Assembly: GCF_030384665.1 (NCBI RefSeq)
Contig: NC_083674.1
Location: forward strand, 2,717,522 to 2,781,521
Direction of reading: 5' to 3'
Length of the DNA stretch: 64,000 bases
From: Lodderomyces elongisporus
Lineage: Eukaryota; Ascomycota; Pichiomycetes; Serinales; Debaryomycetaceae
Positions 22,401 to 31,834 of this stretch are shown one piece after another; positions within the stretch are counted from its first letter, which is position 1; every line of letters begins with the position of its first letter. Both the position numbers and the translations under genes were made by a program. Below the pieces are notes generated by a model. That model was not told the DNA's origin. It searched no databases and saw nothing but the letters and a program-made list of their open reading frames with translations.

Positions 22401-23050
22401 AGCTGAGTCTCAAAGTTAATAATATAATTATCTATTGGTATGCCATCTTTTGTGAGATATATATATCGTCGATTTGATGAAATAGCAATGTATACGTTGA
22501 AACACTGTCCACGCCTTTCAATGTTGTTGTTACTGTTGTTATTACTGTTGTTATTGCTAATCTCATTGTCGTCATTGGTACGTGTTTCTTTGTCGTATCC
22601 ATAATCTCGTATTGGCAGGTGCGCAATTGGCTTCTCCGTCAAATGGACCTTTTCCAATTCCAATTTGTTGCCAAAACAATCTTTGACAAAGGACGGCTTT
22701 TGAATGGATGTATGGAAATCGTTTTTTTTGCGCAAGTTTAGCTGTTTCTGCAATTTATGAAGCTTATTGTACCTTGCATTTACGCTAACATTACCTCCTT
22801 TATCCGATACCATTGGTGATTTATTTTGATCCGCTTTGACAAACTCATTTAGTTCTGCTCGACTTTTAGCTGACTTCAGAAGAAGCTCTTCAACGTTTCT
22901 GCTTCGATAAAAGGACGTCTCTGAGTCTCTCTTTGTATTTGACTCTTTTAACAAATTATTTGTTGGATGGAACCCCAAGACATTACTTTTTTCTCTTCCA
23001 TTTCCTCTCAGTAAAACATCTTTGGCTCCCAAAACATCCTTGTTATTCAT
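19463..23050 (-). CDS. ULP2: SUMO-specific protease Ulp2
   Basis: The product is 1195 residues starting MNNKDVLGAKDV. An in-frame ATG at 23116 would add a 22-residue Phe-rich leader and is unlikely to be used. The C48 cysteine-protease domain runs from about 425 to 720: HHNWVNDKIIDFGLKYL with W436, LD(S)HWFCCII with catalytic H516, VFDSLG with D639, and NFNDCGVHVLYNVRKWL with catalytic C689. The residue before H516 is encoded by CTG and reads Ser under the CUG-Ser code, giving the common SHW motif. About 100 extra residues, including Asn/Glu and Gln/Glu repeats, sit between the His and Asp. The N- and C-terminal arms are long, polar and rich in Asp/Asn runs. Ulp2 removes poly-SUMO chains in the nucleus. 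The overall size and low-complexity tails fit Ulp2 rather than Ulp1. Confidence 0.9.
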   Translation of the reverse strand: MNNKDVLGAKDVLLRGNGREKSNVLGFHPTNNLLKESNTKRDSETSFYRSRNVEELLLKSAKSRAELNEFVKADQNKSPMVSDKGGNVSVNARYNKLHKLQKQLNLRKKNDFHTSIQKPSFVKDCFGNKLELEKVHLTEKPIAHLPIRDYGYDKETRTNDDNEISNNNSNNNSNNNIERRGQCFNVYIAISSNRRYIYLTKDGIPIDNYIINFETQLEKVVLSKEKIRLVLLSGPDIIAKFKDGGMEIKKYFKDHSIDKVHTNFASEEEQAVSVGSLPRQLRLQPVPQPLPQLQLQLQLQLQLLLSLPKLPSSAMRDPLKDLVPTRARRHSPRHGRQDENFVIAKEPEEVNNEKDEEKTHFALPVRSLPRRKTRQLEVFPADDSSEAYMKFFEKLSHPQPNEKIPKLVPSLRYQFDDGTEMIIDDEDLSSLFHHNWVNDKIIDFGLKYLMEQAVKENLVNADDIYAFSCYFYIKLIQKDARSKDTPPYYENIKRWLRRIDLLSYQYIILPINLDLHWFCCIIRNLPDLIKIKDVPSMDNGEKMIAEGAKDHSNGQIENENENENGNKKLEQEQEQEQEQNKRQNKKDLETIEMDEITDNIDDIEVNSASSLEEMNGALSQGLDSQTGRSNGKAEIFVFDSLGTRRDSVKIPLKEFIIGYCKDKHSIEVLRDQIRVTAAKVPRQNNFNDCGVHVLYNVRKWLQKITECESHWRRYQFGATKLLFPAEERSKERHYWIDILLRLHLEQKLKEQALGLSRVKNKDDGDDNDDDNDKNNNGNNNNTNKDNGDNDDDDDDDIEIVEESYYPYYNENSQDQDSGQNVSIDYNNDNDNDKSQSTKTNSIGNEKLKNLDINQHPVEKDVVKSSSANLVDDSTTDVRTHQHDNLSTTEQGLQAQPDQPTQISKPVTSSVQVSRKLPEPLKTTHDNQAKNIDHKDYESNSLQDKNVDLSLSRENFEKINIHAESDCKEPPKADTKMLQIQKRISDATKSASTRKKSLVDHSKPSLSKHNRLVGVETGIIDGSSVGGKNATKSSKHHREDIGTKSVEVEKHEKLEKKMNLGRESPAISEDIVDVSSDEDLRQSVKSNSDIMEKMKPLSNENTIETVDLRSPIRKGPQTSRPPITKTVKETYIKSNSPTASKQSIANGKVIDPIKQVPDSLKKHSAIRILRKDASSIDLTKEDRPAVHGKGKRRRLL
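20519..20775. repeat. Asp/Asn-coding trinucleotide tracts in ULP2
   Basis: Tracts of ATC, ATT and GTC triplets encode D/N-rich runs after the catalytic domain. Such tracts are expandable and are read as poly-Ile on the opposite strand, which is spurious. Confidence 0.7.
21311..21346. repeat. Hexamer repeat coding for Gln-Glu in ULP2
   Basis: Tandem TGTTCC hexamers on the plus strand encode EQEQEQ inside the protease-domain insertion of ULP2. A nearby ATTTTC repeat (21359-21389) encodes ENENEN. Confidence 0.8.
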
Positions 23051-23734
23051 GATTATTGCAAGAACAAAGACAAAGAAAAAACGAAAAAAATGAAAAAAAA
23101 AAATTTGAAAAAACAACGGAAGTTGGGCTGGTGGTTACAATGTTTATGTTGGTAAAACAAGTATCATTTAATATCTAATACTCCAAACCAATAGTACCTC
23201 AGATCCCCTTCCCACTTTTAATTTTTACTTTTAATTTTTCTTCCTTTTTCTTCCTTTTTATTCCTTTTGATTCCTTTTGGAAGAATACAGTAAAGACTTA
23301 GTTTGTTGAACAGTCACGCAAGCAAAATTGCCGTAGTCGAAGTTGTTTATTAAATGCAAATTAGTGTTAAATAGTTAATAATTGTTTGAGACACGTGAAT
23401 AATGGCAGATTGAGAATGGCTTCGTAATAGTCTATAGTCTGTATAATGATCTAACTTGGCGAGCTGAGACAATACTGATCTCCACGGTAGCGCACTAAAT
23501 AATCGTGAGTGGCAAGGAATTTCTGCGAAAATCTAGTCTCAAACTTTGACAAGCATACTAGAGGAAATATTTCAATCTACTTGCCAATTGCCAAAGGGAC
23601 AGGAAGAAAACAAGAAACAAAGAACCAATAAACATTAAACAAAATACAAAGAAAGAAAGAAAGAACAGACAAGCAAACAGACATACTTTCTTACATTTAC
23701 CTCACCACATACTCATATATACATCTAATTAATC
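23051..23734. other. Divergent promoter of ULP2 and RPT2
   Basis: The stretch holds T-rich tracts near ULP2, a CACGTG at 23392-23397, and GTGGCAA at 23509-23515, about 220 bases before RPT2. The last matches seven bases of the S. cerevisiae proteasome element GGTGGCAAA bound by Rpn4. Whether this clade uses that form is uncertain. No gene is seen. Confidence 0.5.
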
Positions 23735-25057
23735 ATGGGTCAAGGATCTTCGATGCCAGGTGGTGCAAACCCCAACAAGAAGAAAGATGATAAAAAGAAA
23801 GAGAAACCAAAGTATGAGCCACCAGTGGAATCCAAGTTTGGTAAAAAGAGAAGAAAGGGTCCAGATACCGCAGTGAAATTACCTACAGTGTATCCAAACA
23901 CAAGATGTAAATTGAAGTTATTGAAGTTGGAAAGAATCAAAGACCACTTGTTGTTAGAAGAGGAGTTGGTGTTCAACCAAGAGGCAGTACAACCAACAGA
24001 GGCGAGACAGGCAGAGGAAAGGGAAAAGATTGATGAATTACGAGGTTACCCAATGGCTATCGGAACATTGGAGGAGATTATCGACGATGATCACGCTATT
24101 GTTTCCAGTACAGCAAGCTCGGAGTATTATGTTCCAATCATGTCCTTTGTTGATAAAGGGTTATTGGAGCCTGGATGCTCAGTCTTGCTACATCACAAGA
24201 CTGTGGCTGTTGTTGGTGTGCTTCAAGACGATGCTGACCCAATGGTATCGGTGATGAAATTGGACAAGTCGCCGACAGAATCATATGCCGATATTGGTGG
24301 TTTGGAATCACAGATTCAAGAGATTAAGGAATCTGTTGAATTACCATTAACTCATCCTGAATTGTATGAAGAAATGGGTATCAAGCCACCAAAGGGTGTT
24401 ATATTGTATGGTGCACCAGGTACCGGTAAAACACTTTTAGCCAAGGCAGTGGCGAACCTGACGTCAGCAACTTTCTTGAGAATTGTAGGTTCAGAATTGA
24501 TTCAAAAGTACTTGGGTGATGGACCAAGGTTGTGTAGACAGATCTTTCAAATCGCAGCAGAACATGCACCATCAATTGTCTTTATAGATGAAATCGATGC
24601 TATTGGTACAAAGAGATACGAGTCAACTTCAGGAGGAGAAAGAGAAATTCAAAGAACCATGTTGGAATTGTTAAACCAATTGGATGGTTTCGATGATAGA
24701 GGCGACATCAAGGTAATCATGGCCACGAATAAAATAGAGAGCCTTGATCCAGCGTTAATTAGACCTGGAAGAATTGATAGAAAGATTCTTTTTGAAAATC
24801 CAGATGCTAATACAAAGAAAAAGATTCTTACCATTCATACATCAAAGATGAATTTGGCAGAAGATGTCAATTTGGATGAGATTGTTACAGGAAAAGATGA
24901 TTTATCAGGTGCTGACATTAAGGCAATTTGTACCGAGGCTGGTCTTTTGGCATTAAGGGAAAGACGAATGCAAGTCAAGGCGGATGATTTCAAAGCTGCT
25001 AAGGAACGTGTCTTGAAGAATAAGGTAGAGGAGAATTTGGAAGGTTTATACTTGTAA
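23735..25057 (+). CDS. RPT2: 26S proteasome regulatory ATPase Rpt2
   Basis: The product is 440 residues (437 in S. cerevisiae) and nearly collinear with Rpt2. It begins [10 protein letters not shown], an N-myristoylation signal characteristic of Rpt2, followed by a Lys-rich tail and coiled coil, the OB domain, then the AAA+ module. Walker A GAPGTGKT is at 226-233, and Walker B VFIDEID with D285/E286. The second region of homology is [10 protein letters not shown]. The C-terminus LYL is the HbYX motif that docks into the 20S alpha ring and opens the gate. Rpt2 is one of six ATPases of the 19S base in nucleus and cytosol. The only in-frame CTG (24458-24460, residue 242) falls in AVANxTSATF, where Ser or Gln is usual, supporting CUG-Ser decoding. 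Confidence 0.97.
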   Translation: MGQGSSMPGGANPNKKKDDKKKEKPKYEPPVESKFGKKRRKGPDTAVKLPTVYPNTRCKLKLLKLERIKDHLLLEEELVFNQEAVQPTEARQAEEREKIDELRGYPMAIGTLEEIIDDDHAIVSSTASSEYYVPIMSFVDKGLLEPGCSVLLHHKTVAVVGVLQDDADPMVSVMKLDKSPTESYADIGGLESQIQEIKESVELPLTHPELYEEMGIKPPKGVILYGAPGTGKTLLAKAVANLTSATFLRIVGSELIQKYLGDGPRLCRQIFQIAAEHAPSIVFIDEIDAIGTKRYESTSGGEREIQRTMLELLNQLDGFDDRGDIKVIMATNKIESLDPALIRPGRIDRKILFENPDANTKKKILTIHTSKMNLAEDVNLDEIVTGKDDLSGADIKAICTEAGLLALRERRMQVKADDFKAAKERVLKNKVEENLEGLYL

Positions 25058-25434
25058 TCGTGAATTAGCTTGTGTAATTTTTTTTAATAAAGAGTTTTAG
25101 ATCATTAGTGGATAGGTAATATTGGTGTATTTGTAAGAAATATTAAGAAAAAAAAAACACAGGTAAAACAGTAAGCAGTTTAGAATCTTGAGTTGGGACA
25201 GTATAGATCACGTGATTATATAGATATGTACAAATATATATGTATGTATGTATACATATTTTTTCACAGTTCGAAGTAGAGAGAAAGAGTAGTAGACACC
25301 AGTATTTTCGCTTTGCAGTCAAAAGTGTTTTATCTTTTTTTATACAATTTTGCTTTTGATTTTAATTTTCAATTATTGGATAGCCACATGAGCTTGGCTT
25401 ATAGGGATAATAGATTTGGTGTTGCACAAGTTTA
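25058..25434. other. Spacer between RPT2 and the RNase III-like gene
   Basis: The spacer holds the RPT2 3' region, a TCACGTGA site at 25208-25215, and TATA/TGTA runs at about 25220-25258. No gene is seen. Confidence 0.65.
25208..25215. promoter_or_regulatory. TCACGTGA (Cbf1-type E-box)
   Basis: Exact palindromic octamer 227 bases before the start of the mitochondrial-type gene at 25435. Confidence 0.5.
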
Positions 25435-27600
25435 ATGTTCATCAAATATGTTTCTTTAAGGATTAACATACTCAGTATAAAACTGCGGAGATGCGCTGTG
25501 GCTTCACTTCGATTTCATAGTAATTTCACACACATTCATAAATGGAACAAACGGAGGAGCCGAAAAGGGGTCGATGATTTTGACAAGAATGAAAAAGGAC
25601 AACAAAAGTTAACAGTGAATGAAGAGGTATTTCAATTTGAGAAAAAGACAAGGAAAGAAAATGTTGAGTACAAGGAAGATTCACGACGAGGAAGCAAGTC
25701 TCTAGAAAAGAATCTCAACAAATTTGAGAAATCAACCAAAAAGTCTTCAAAAGTTTCAAACACTACGAGAAGGACAATTGTTAAACAGAAAAAGATTGTA
25801 AAGGATACAAAGAACTTTGTGCCAAGTTTGTATGCTAAGAAGTCAGCACTGAAACAATCACATAGTCATAGCGACAATATCTCTAATTCTACCACAAAAG
25901 ATGGATCTAGCAAAAAGCCATTAAACTCCAATTTTTTTGATAAAAATGAAACAACTTTGGCACAACCAGAGGAAACAATAGGCTTGGTAAATGGCTTGCA
26001 ACAAGTAACATTGTCATTGAAGAAGGAGCCAAAAAATCCTCTGAAATTGATAGATCGATTATATGAACTTCGAAGTTGGTTAGCACACTCAAAAGCAAAC
26101 TCAAAAACAGATTCGGATTCAAGTTTCACCAACCTCGTCCTTAATCCCAAACTGATATTGACAGCTAAAGAAATGCAACAAGTTGGAACTAAGTCGGCAA
26201 ATGTCGCAATAGTTAAAGAGATTCCAAAAGAGTATTCACGTGAGGCAATTTTACTTAAGAAACAAATGGAGATGGACAGGCCTGATTATACAGGCTTCAA
26301 ATTTTTCAACTATGATGAATTGTCAGCTTTGGGAACTGGTGGGTATGAACTTGAATTTTTGGATCAAACCCAATCTAGAATATATTTAATAAACATTGAG
26401 AAAGACGACTTGGAGGTTAAAAAGATTTATACATGGACAAACCCATCACTTCTATTAACATTACCTGAAACCAAGAATTTCTGCAATCGAACCAGTGTTT
26501 TGGCGTTGCAAAGGATTGGCAAGCTGTTGGTTGAAGAATATGTGACACGATGGTGTTTTTTCAGCAAAGCTACAGTACATTCAATTGTTAATCGTGTTAA
26601 GAAACAATGTGAGCAATACAGGTTGCATCAAATCAATAATGAGCTAGGTAATTCTTTGTCTGTGCAATATACTGGGTTCAATGCAGTGTATGTATTTCTA
26701 GGAATGATGTATTTGGAAGATTTGAACTATGAACGTTTAATCAGCAAAATTGTTGCGCCTACAGCAAAAGAAAATTCACTAAAGATGGTGTTTCACAAGA
26801 ACTTGTTGATTGACAAGTATTTACTGGATATTGGGGCCAAGATAAGACTCATGTCTGCAACCTTGGATAACAAGATATTTTCGCAGATACGCCGACCACC
26901 GCTCTTGACATCATTACCTTATAAGCTTCCTCCGATCCCGAAATATTCAGATTCTAGAATGTATCATTTCTTGCAATATTCTTTACTTGCAGTTGACTAC
27001 AATCATGGTTTTAGAGGTAGTGGTGGAGGAAGAAGTAGAAGGAGTCGTAACAGTGGTAGTGATAGTGATAGTTATAGTGGTAATGGAAAAGGAGTCAAAG
27101 GTGATGCTTACCACATGACTCTAAAAGATTCTTTTAAATTGGAGAAATTAGCAATAAAGTTGGATAAATATGGCGATGCTGTTTTAAGCAGATTCTCTAC
27201 AGAGTTTTTGATCCAGTTACTGAAACAAAATCCCAATTTCCGTTGGAATACAGATGATTTATTCTTTCTCAACACTAATGTCATATTTAGCCGTTTAAGT
27301 TTTGCATATTCGTTGCATGAGGCAATTGACAATCAAGAACATCGCAGATTGGTCGAGCAAAAGATTTTGCTGTCGCATTTGAATGAGGCAAATGAAATCT
27401 TGGGTGATTTATTTGAACGATTAGTTGCAGTGACGTATATTCAAGACCCCGAGAGGTGTCGTGAATGGGTGTTTAAAATCTATGAGTGCATTTTGATGAA
27501 CTTGAAAACGAGGAAAAGAGGTGATGTACATGAGTTTATTGATAAAAAGAAATTTCTTGAGCTTTATCGGTATCATTTAAGGACATCAACTATGTACTAA
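25435..27600 (+). CDS. Mitochondrial-type protein with RNase III-like motifs, function unknown
   Basis: The product is 721 residues and I do not recognise it. The first 40 residues (MFIKYVSLRINILSIKLRRC, then a basic Ser/His stretch) are Arg/Lys-rich without acids, like a mitochondrial presequence. A Lys/Ser-rich linker runs to about 190. Residues 570-690 resemble an RNase III fold: KLDKYGDAVL (D577, D581) and ILGDLFERLVAVTYIQD (D658, E661). These match the spacing of the four metal-binding acids in EFLGDA...GDxFEA, with one Glu-to-Asp change. Residues 345-445 (VLALQRIGKLLVEEYV, then FNAVYVFLGMMYLED) look like a second copy lacking the acids. A Gly/Ser/Arg insert (about 525-560) separates them. 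No dsRNA-binding domain follows, so it is not Dicer- or Rnt1-like. Mitochondrial ribosomal proteins mL44 and mL57 use this fold, but this protein is far longer. Confidence 0.75.
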   Translation: MFIKYVSLRINILSIKLRRCAVASLRFHSNFTHIHKWNKRRSRKGVDDFDKNEKGQQKLTVNEEVFQFEKKTRKENVEYKEDSRRGSKSLEKNLNKFEKSTKKSSKVSNTTRRTIVKQKKIVKDTKNFVPSLYAKKSALKQSHSHSDNISNSTTKDGSSKKPLNSNFFDKNETTLAQPEETIGLVNGLQQVTLSLKKEPKNPLKLIDRLYELRSWLAHSKANSKTDSDSSFTNLVLNPKLILTAKEMQQVGTKSANVAIVKEIPKEYSREAILLKKQMEMDRPDYTGFKFFNYDELSALGTGGYELEFLDQTQSRIYLINIEKDDLEVKKIYTWTNPSLLLTLPETKNFCNRTSVLALQRIGKLLVEEYVTRWCFFSKATVHSIVNRVKKQCEQYRLHQINNELGNSLSVQYTGFNAVYVFLGMMYLEDLNYERLISKIVAPTAKENSLKMVFHKNLLIDKYLLDIGAKIRLMSATLDNKIFSQIRRPPLLTSLPYKLPPIPKYSDSRMYHFLQYSLLAVDYNHGFRGSGGGRSRRSRNSGSDSDSYSGNGKGVKGDAYHMTLKDSFKLEKLAIKLDKYGDAVLSRFSTEFLIQLLKQNPNFRWNTDDLFFLNTNVIFSRLSFAYSLHEAIDNQEHRRLVEQKILLSHLNEANEILGDLFERLVAVTYIQDPERCREWVFKIYECILMNLKTRKRGDVHEFIDKKKFLELYRYHLRTSTMY

Positions 27601-27943
27601 ACGGGATGAAGAGAGAAATGGACTAGTGCAAAAAAAAAAAAAAAAATTAGAACTAACAAGTGGAACTTGATAGATTGGTAAACATTTATAGAGGTTTTAT
27701 AGATTTGTCAATTGAGGTTTTTACAATTTCAACCTTTCCTTCCTTTCTTCTTTTGTTTTTTTATTTGTTCCATTTTGTCTCTTTCTTCTTTCTTGACCAA
27801 ACATCAAGTTAATTCATTGTCAATCAATGCTAAATGACTTCTCATCATTATCTTCGTTTTCCAGTTTGCTCTCTCTTTTCAGTTGATTTTTTCTATCTAC
27901 TCTTGATAAATCTCTTACTAAGTATACATTATTCTGAAAAACA
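27601..27943. other. Convergent 3' region
   Basis: A run of 17 A at 27630-27646 and pyrimidine-rich sequence (27736-27794) lie between the ends of two convergent genes. No gene is seen. Confidence 0.65.
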
Positions 27944-28441
27944 TCACTTGGGTGGAGTGAATACTCGGTCAGCTGTTTTTAGCTTCAAAACAATAGTTTC
28001 TTTAAATGAAACCACTTTTCTACAAAGCGGACATAAGCCTTTACCTCTGGCTACATTGGAGTTGGTCCTTGCCCTTGAGCTGCTAAGACTTTGCTCAATA
28101 CAGTTTAGACAAAAGATGTGGCCACAGCTTGTTGTTGTTGCATTTTCAATATCATCAAAGCATATGGGACACTGGATGTCCGATAGTTTTTTTACAGTTT
28201 GGTGATTAGAAGTGCTTGGAGGTAGTTGTGATTGTGGTTCAGGATTGTCTAGCAAGTCCTGTGTTATCTTGCGAAATTCCAAAATCTCTATGTCGTCGTC
28301 ATCATCATTGATACTGTTGTTGATGTTGTTGGTGTTGGTATTAACATTGTCATTGTCATTATCGTCTAGTGTTTCCACGGAGTTGGTGGGTTCTGTCAGT
28401 GTAGACATATAGCTAATTTGCCTATTCTCCTTTATTAACAA
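27944..28441 (-). CDS. Small RING-finger E3 ligase, Slx8-like
   Basis: The product is 165 residues. The C-terminal half is a C3HC4 RING: CPICFDDIENATTTSCGHIFCLNCIEQ... and CPLCRKVVSFKE, with all eight zinc ligands visible. The N-terminal half is Asp/Asn-rich and contains DDDDIEILEF, a hydrophobic core flanked by acids that resembles a SUMO-interacting motif. RING plus SUMO-interacting motif in a small yeast protein suggests the SUMO-targeted ubiquitin ligase Slx8, which pairs with Slx5 in the nucleus. The post-RING sequence KETIVLKLK is also compatible. Slx8 of S. cerevisiae is longer (about 270), so I give no symbol. A second ATG at residue 12 (28408) could be the true start. ULP2, acting on the same poly-SUMO substrates, lies 5 kb away. 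Confidence 0.7.
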   Translation of the reverse strand: MLIKENRQISYMSTLTEPTNSVETLDDNDNDNVNTNTNNINNSINDDDDDIEILEFRKITQDLLDNPEPQSQLPPSTSNHQTVKKLSDIQCPICFDDIENATTTSCGHIFCLNCIEQSLSSSRARTNSNVARGKGLCPLCRKVVSFKETIVLKLKTADRVFTPPK

Positions 28442-31400
28442 CCCGCTTCTCGCTCCTAATAATTGAACTATCTTTTTAGATTTGAGTGTGGTTTCCCATG
28501 GATAAGTGGAATCCTACATAGTATCTTTTCTCCTAATTTTTTTTTCTTTATCATTATCATATGCAATTGTTAGTGAATAAATGAGTGACAAAAAAAGTGG
28601 TAACAAAACGGATAAAAAGCAAATAAGTCGTGTAGATTGGTCGTGTATACAGTCGTGTACTTTTGGTATATGGGCTCAAAAACAAGGCTGCACCAACAAC
28701 AATAGAGTCTTGATAAGTATACACCATCCTTAACGTCCAAGCCAGTAATACTAGGAATACAAGTAATACTTGTAGTGCTTGTGTAATACTTGTACTAACC
28801 ACGATAAAAGCAGACGCTCATACTGCTGTCCTGTATTGAAGCTCAGTCTAAAGTGAGGAGTGCTCAACTAGGTTAAAATGATTTTTTTTTTTTTTTTGCA
28901 TTATATCCAATTACGTAGAAAATTTCATTTTAGAACAATATGAAAAAAAAAATAACAACAACAACAACAGTATATTTATAAACAAATCTTATTTTCTGAT
29001 TAGGAAAGAGACGGTGTTTCAAAATTACGAGTTTACTTTAGAAAGGGGATATACAAGATGGTGTGTAGATACGGTAATGGGTGAAGAAGAAAAATTGAAA
29101 ATGAAAAAAACACACAACCTTATCTTTTTGATTCAAAAATGTTTCGGATTGTAGTAAGGTGGTAGGAGGAGTTTATCTTTTGCTAATCTAACAATTCCAT
29201 TGACTGTTATAAAAAACGTAAATTCTTTTCATGGTGTTGTATTTGAATATCAAACCGATTCTAGCTAGCTCATCGAAACGGTTCGTATTTGATTCATCTC
29301 AAACGGTGTATGTATTGCACTGAGCAAAAGAAAAAAAAAGAAAATAGAAAAGAAGCTATGACGTAATCGGAATGGAATAAATAGGAACCCAAAATAAAAT
29401 AAAAAATAAAAAAGATCCCCTTTTTTGTGTTTCATTCCTTCATCCAAGAGTTTTTAATTTAATATTGAGTTTCTGCTTCATCATAACTCCTTCTTTTTTT
29501 TTTTTTTTCTTTTCTAGCCCTATATGGCCTAACTCCTTTACAGAATTAAGCCAATATCCAAACACAAGCATAGTAGTAAATTAACAAGAAGGAAAAAAAA
29601 AAAAGGAAAACCTGTTCATATGGTGCTGCAACAATAGAGTAAGTCTAGTCTCTTATGACGTAGTTGAAAGACCTGAAGGATTTAGGAAAACAATATTAGA
29701 AGTAGGCATGTCGAGACAATAGATTTGGAAGAAAGCAAGAAAGGAGGAAAGGAAGTAAGAAAACAGCTAATATACAATAACAAAACAAAGGTTTTGTATA
29801 CACAAGTTTATATAATAGATGAAATTCTTTAAGAAATAAGAGCACAAGGAGTGAAGAAGGTATCATCCCTTGTCCTCTTTTACTCTTTCCCACTAATAAC
29901 AAAATCAACAAACAAAAAATCAACAAACAAACGGAAAGAAGAAGGACAAGACAACGAGATAACTAGTCTCATCTCTAACTTGGTGCTTCTTGCCCTCCTC
30001 TCACCATCTGAACGGTTGCCAAGGGGCACCAAGAAAACAAAATTTTTGTCAGATTTGACACCGACACACTGACAAACAGACATACACGTTGGCAAGAATT
30101 TTCATCCCCCTGCGGTATCGGAACTTCTTCTCTCTTTCCTTTCTCTTTCTTTTTCTTTTTTCTCTTTTCTTTTTTCTTTTTTCCTATATTTTCTTGTGCA
30201 GTAAGAAAGCTGTTATCGGGTGCATTACATACCAGCTTAAAGTGAGGGAAAAAAAATTAAAAGTAAAAAATTAAAATAAAATAAAAAAAATAAAAAAAGT
30301 AAAAAAATTAAATAAAAAGGAAAAAGAAACGATTTTTGTGTTATCAGTTTCAAACTTGCTTGTACTTTTGGGTTCATGCCTAATAGTAATAGGGATAAAG
30401 GAAAGTATATAGCATTTGAAATAATAGACGAAACAAAAGAGATGTGGGTTGCATTAGAATAGAGGTGTACTGTGTGTAGTGTTTATTATTGGTGTAAAAG
30501 TAAACTATAGCGTATCATGAATACATATAGTTTCTCTCCCTAACTTGTTTATTTAGGGGGGAGGGAAGGTGGTGTTTCTATTTCCTTGTATGTTCTTGTT
30601 ACTTGTATATATCAAGCAACAGTAAAGTTGTAATGGACGACTAGCAGCCGAGTGGCAGATAAAACGCAAATTCTTATTATTATTATTATTTTTTGGCTTT
30701 GCTTTGCTTTGGTAGTGGCTGCAAATTTGCAACATCATCAAAACATCCAATAGTCAATATCAGCACACCGCAAAGCAGAGAGAATGGGCGGAAGAAAAAA
30801 AAAGAAACGGAAAGAAAAGAGAGAGAAAGAAAAAGATAACTCAGTCACACCACACTGTTTTTTATGCGCATTTTGTATGAGGTGTTGTTAATAAAATTTT
30901 TTTTTTTTTCCTCTGCTGTCGGACACATTCACCCGACTTCTCGTATCTCCTTGGTATAATTTATCCCTTGTTTGAAATACACGTTTTCTAATATTTTCAT
31001 GCAGCACATGCTGGAAAAGAGATGTTAGCTACTACTGCTACTACTACTACTCTTACTAATTATTGTCATGTTGTTACTGTTGTTACTGTTGTTACTGTTG
31101 TTACTGTTGTTACTGTTGTTACTGTTGTCGTTTCAGTAAAGTACACAAAAGCTAGGACAGAGCTCTTCATAGTAGAATTCACATATTGCCTTTTCTGAAC
31201 ATATACGTAATGAATCTTTTACAGTTGATCTTTTCTTTTTTTTTTATATATATTTTTTTTATAAATATTTTTTTTATTTCTTTTCTTTTTTTCTGCTGTT
31301 CCTTTGTCGTCATCGTCATCATCTTCATTGCTACCAAGTTACTATAGAGTAATCAACATTTAACACATAATGCATAAAATGCGCAAATGAGCACACCCTC

Positions 31401-31834
31401 TGGAATAATATGGAAAGTGTTTAAATAATAAATGATAAATAATAATTAATAAATAATAATAGTTAACTAGAAAATGAAAAAAGAAACTTATACTATGATA
31501 AGATTGATTGTCTCTATATACCCCTAGTATGCATTACCTCATAGACTTTTCCAATATCCACTATCCATGATGAAATAGGGAGAAGATGCCATCCAATTGA
31601 TCTATAAAAGGAGAAGCAAATCCTCCTTCTTTGTTCAATTCTTATTCCTTCAACTTTTTTTATTTATCTCCTTATTCATCTTAACCAAACCAATATCAAG
31701 TATCCACATACTTATCCATTCATTCCTTATCCAACTGAATCTATTTATTCACATTTTTTTTTTTTTAAAAGTTTACTTTACAACTTTTATATCAAAACAC
31801 ACCAAGTTCTTTATTATTAATCAATTCATTCACA
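28442..31834. other. 3.4-kb gene-free region upstream of RHR2
   Basis: I find no supported gene. The stretch has A/T tracts, CT-rich tracts (30126-30195), AAAT-type repeats (30255-30320), a 9-bp minisatellite (31069-31122) and many short chance frames. A run of TAATACTTG-like words occurs near 28750-28800. The last 250 bases before RHR2 are T- and CAT-rich, like a strong yeast promoter leader. The length suggests extended regulation of the osmostress-type gene downstream (inference). Confidence 0.65.
31069..31129. repeat. 9-bp minisatellite, six units
   Basis: Six perfect tandem copies of TGTTGTTAC plus a partial unit, preceded by ACT triplets at about 31029-31050, in non-coding DNA upstream of RHR2. 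Confidence 0.9.

Noticed and set aside
23051..23116. Upstream ATG of ULP2
   Set aside because: The added 22 residues are a Phe-rich leader from an A/T tract. MNNKDVLG is the more natural start.
25435..27600. Identification as Dicer or Rnt1
   Set aside because: There is no dsRNA-binding domain after the RNase III-like part, and the N-terminus looks mitochondrial.
25435..27600. Identification as Atp25 or Pet127
   Set aside because: I could not find the RsfS-like region of Atp25 or the conserved blocks I would expect in Pet127.
28557..28802. Minus-strand 81-codon hydrophobic frame
   Set aside because: The composition reflects TACTTG-type repeats. There is no family resemblance and no supporting context.
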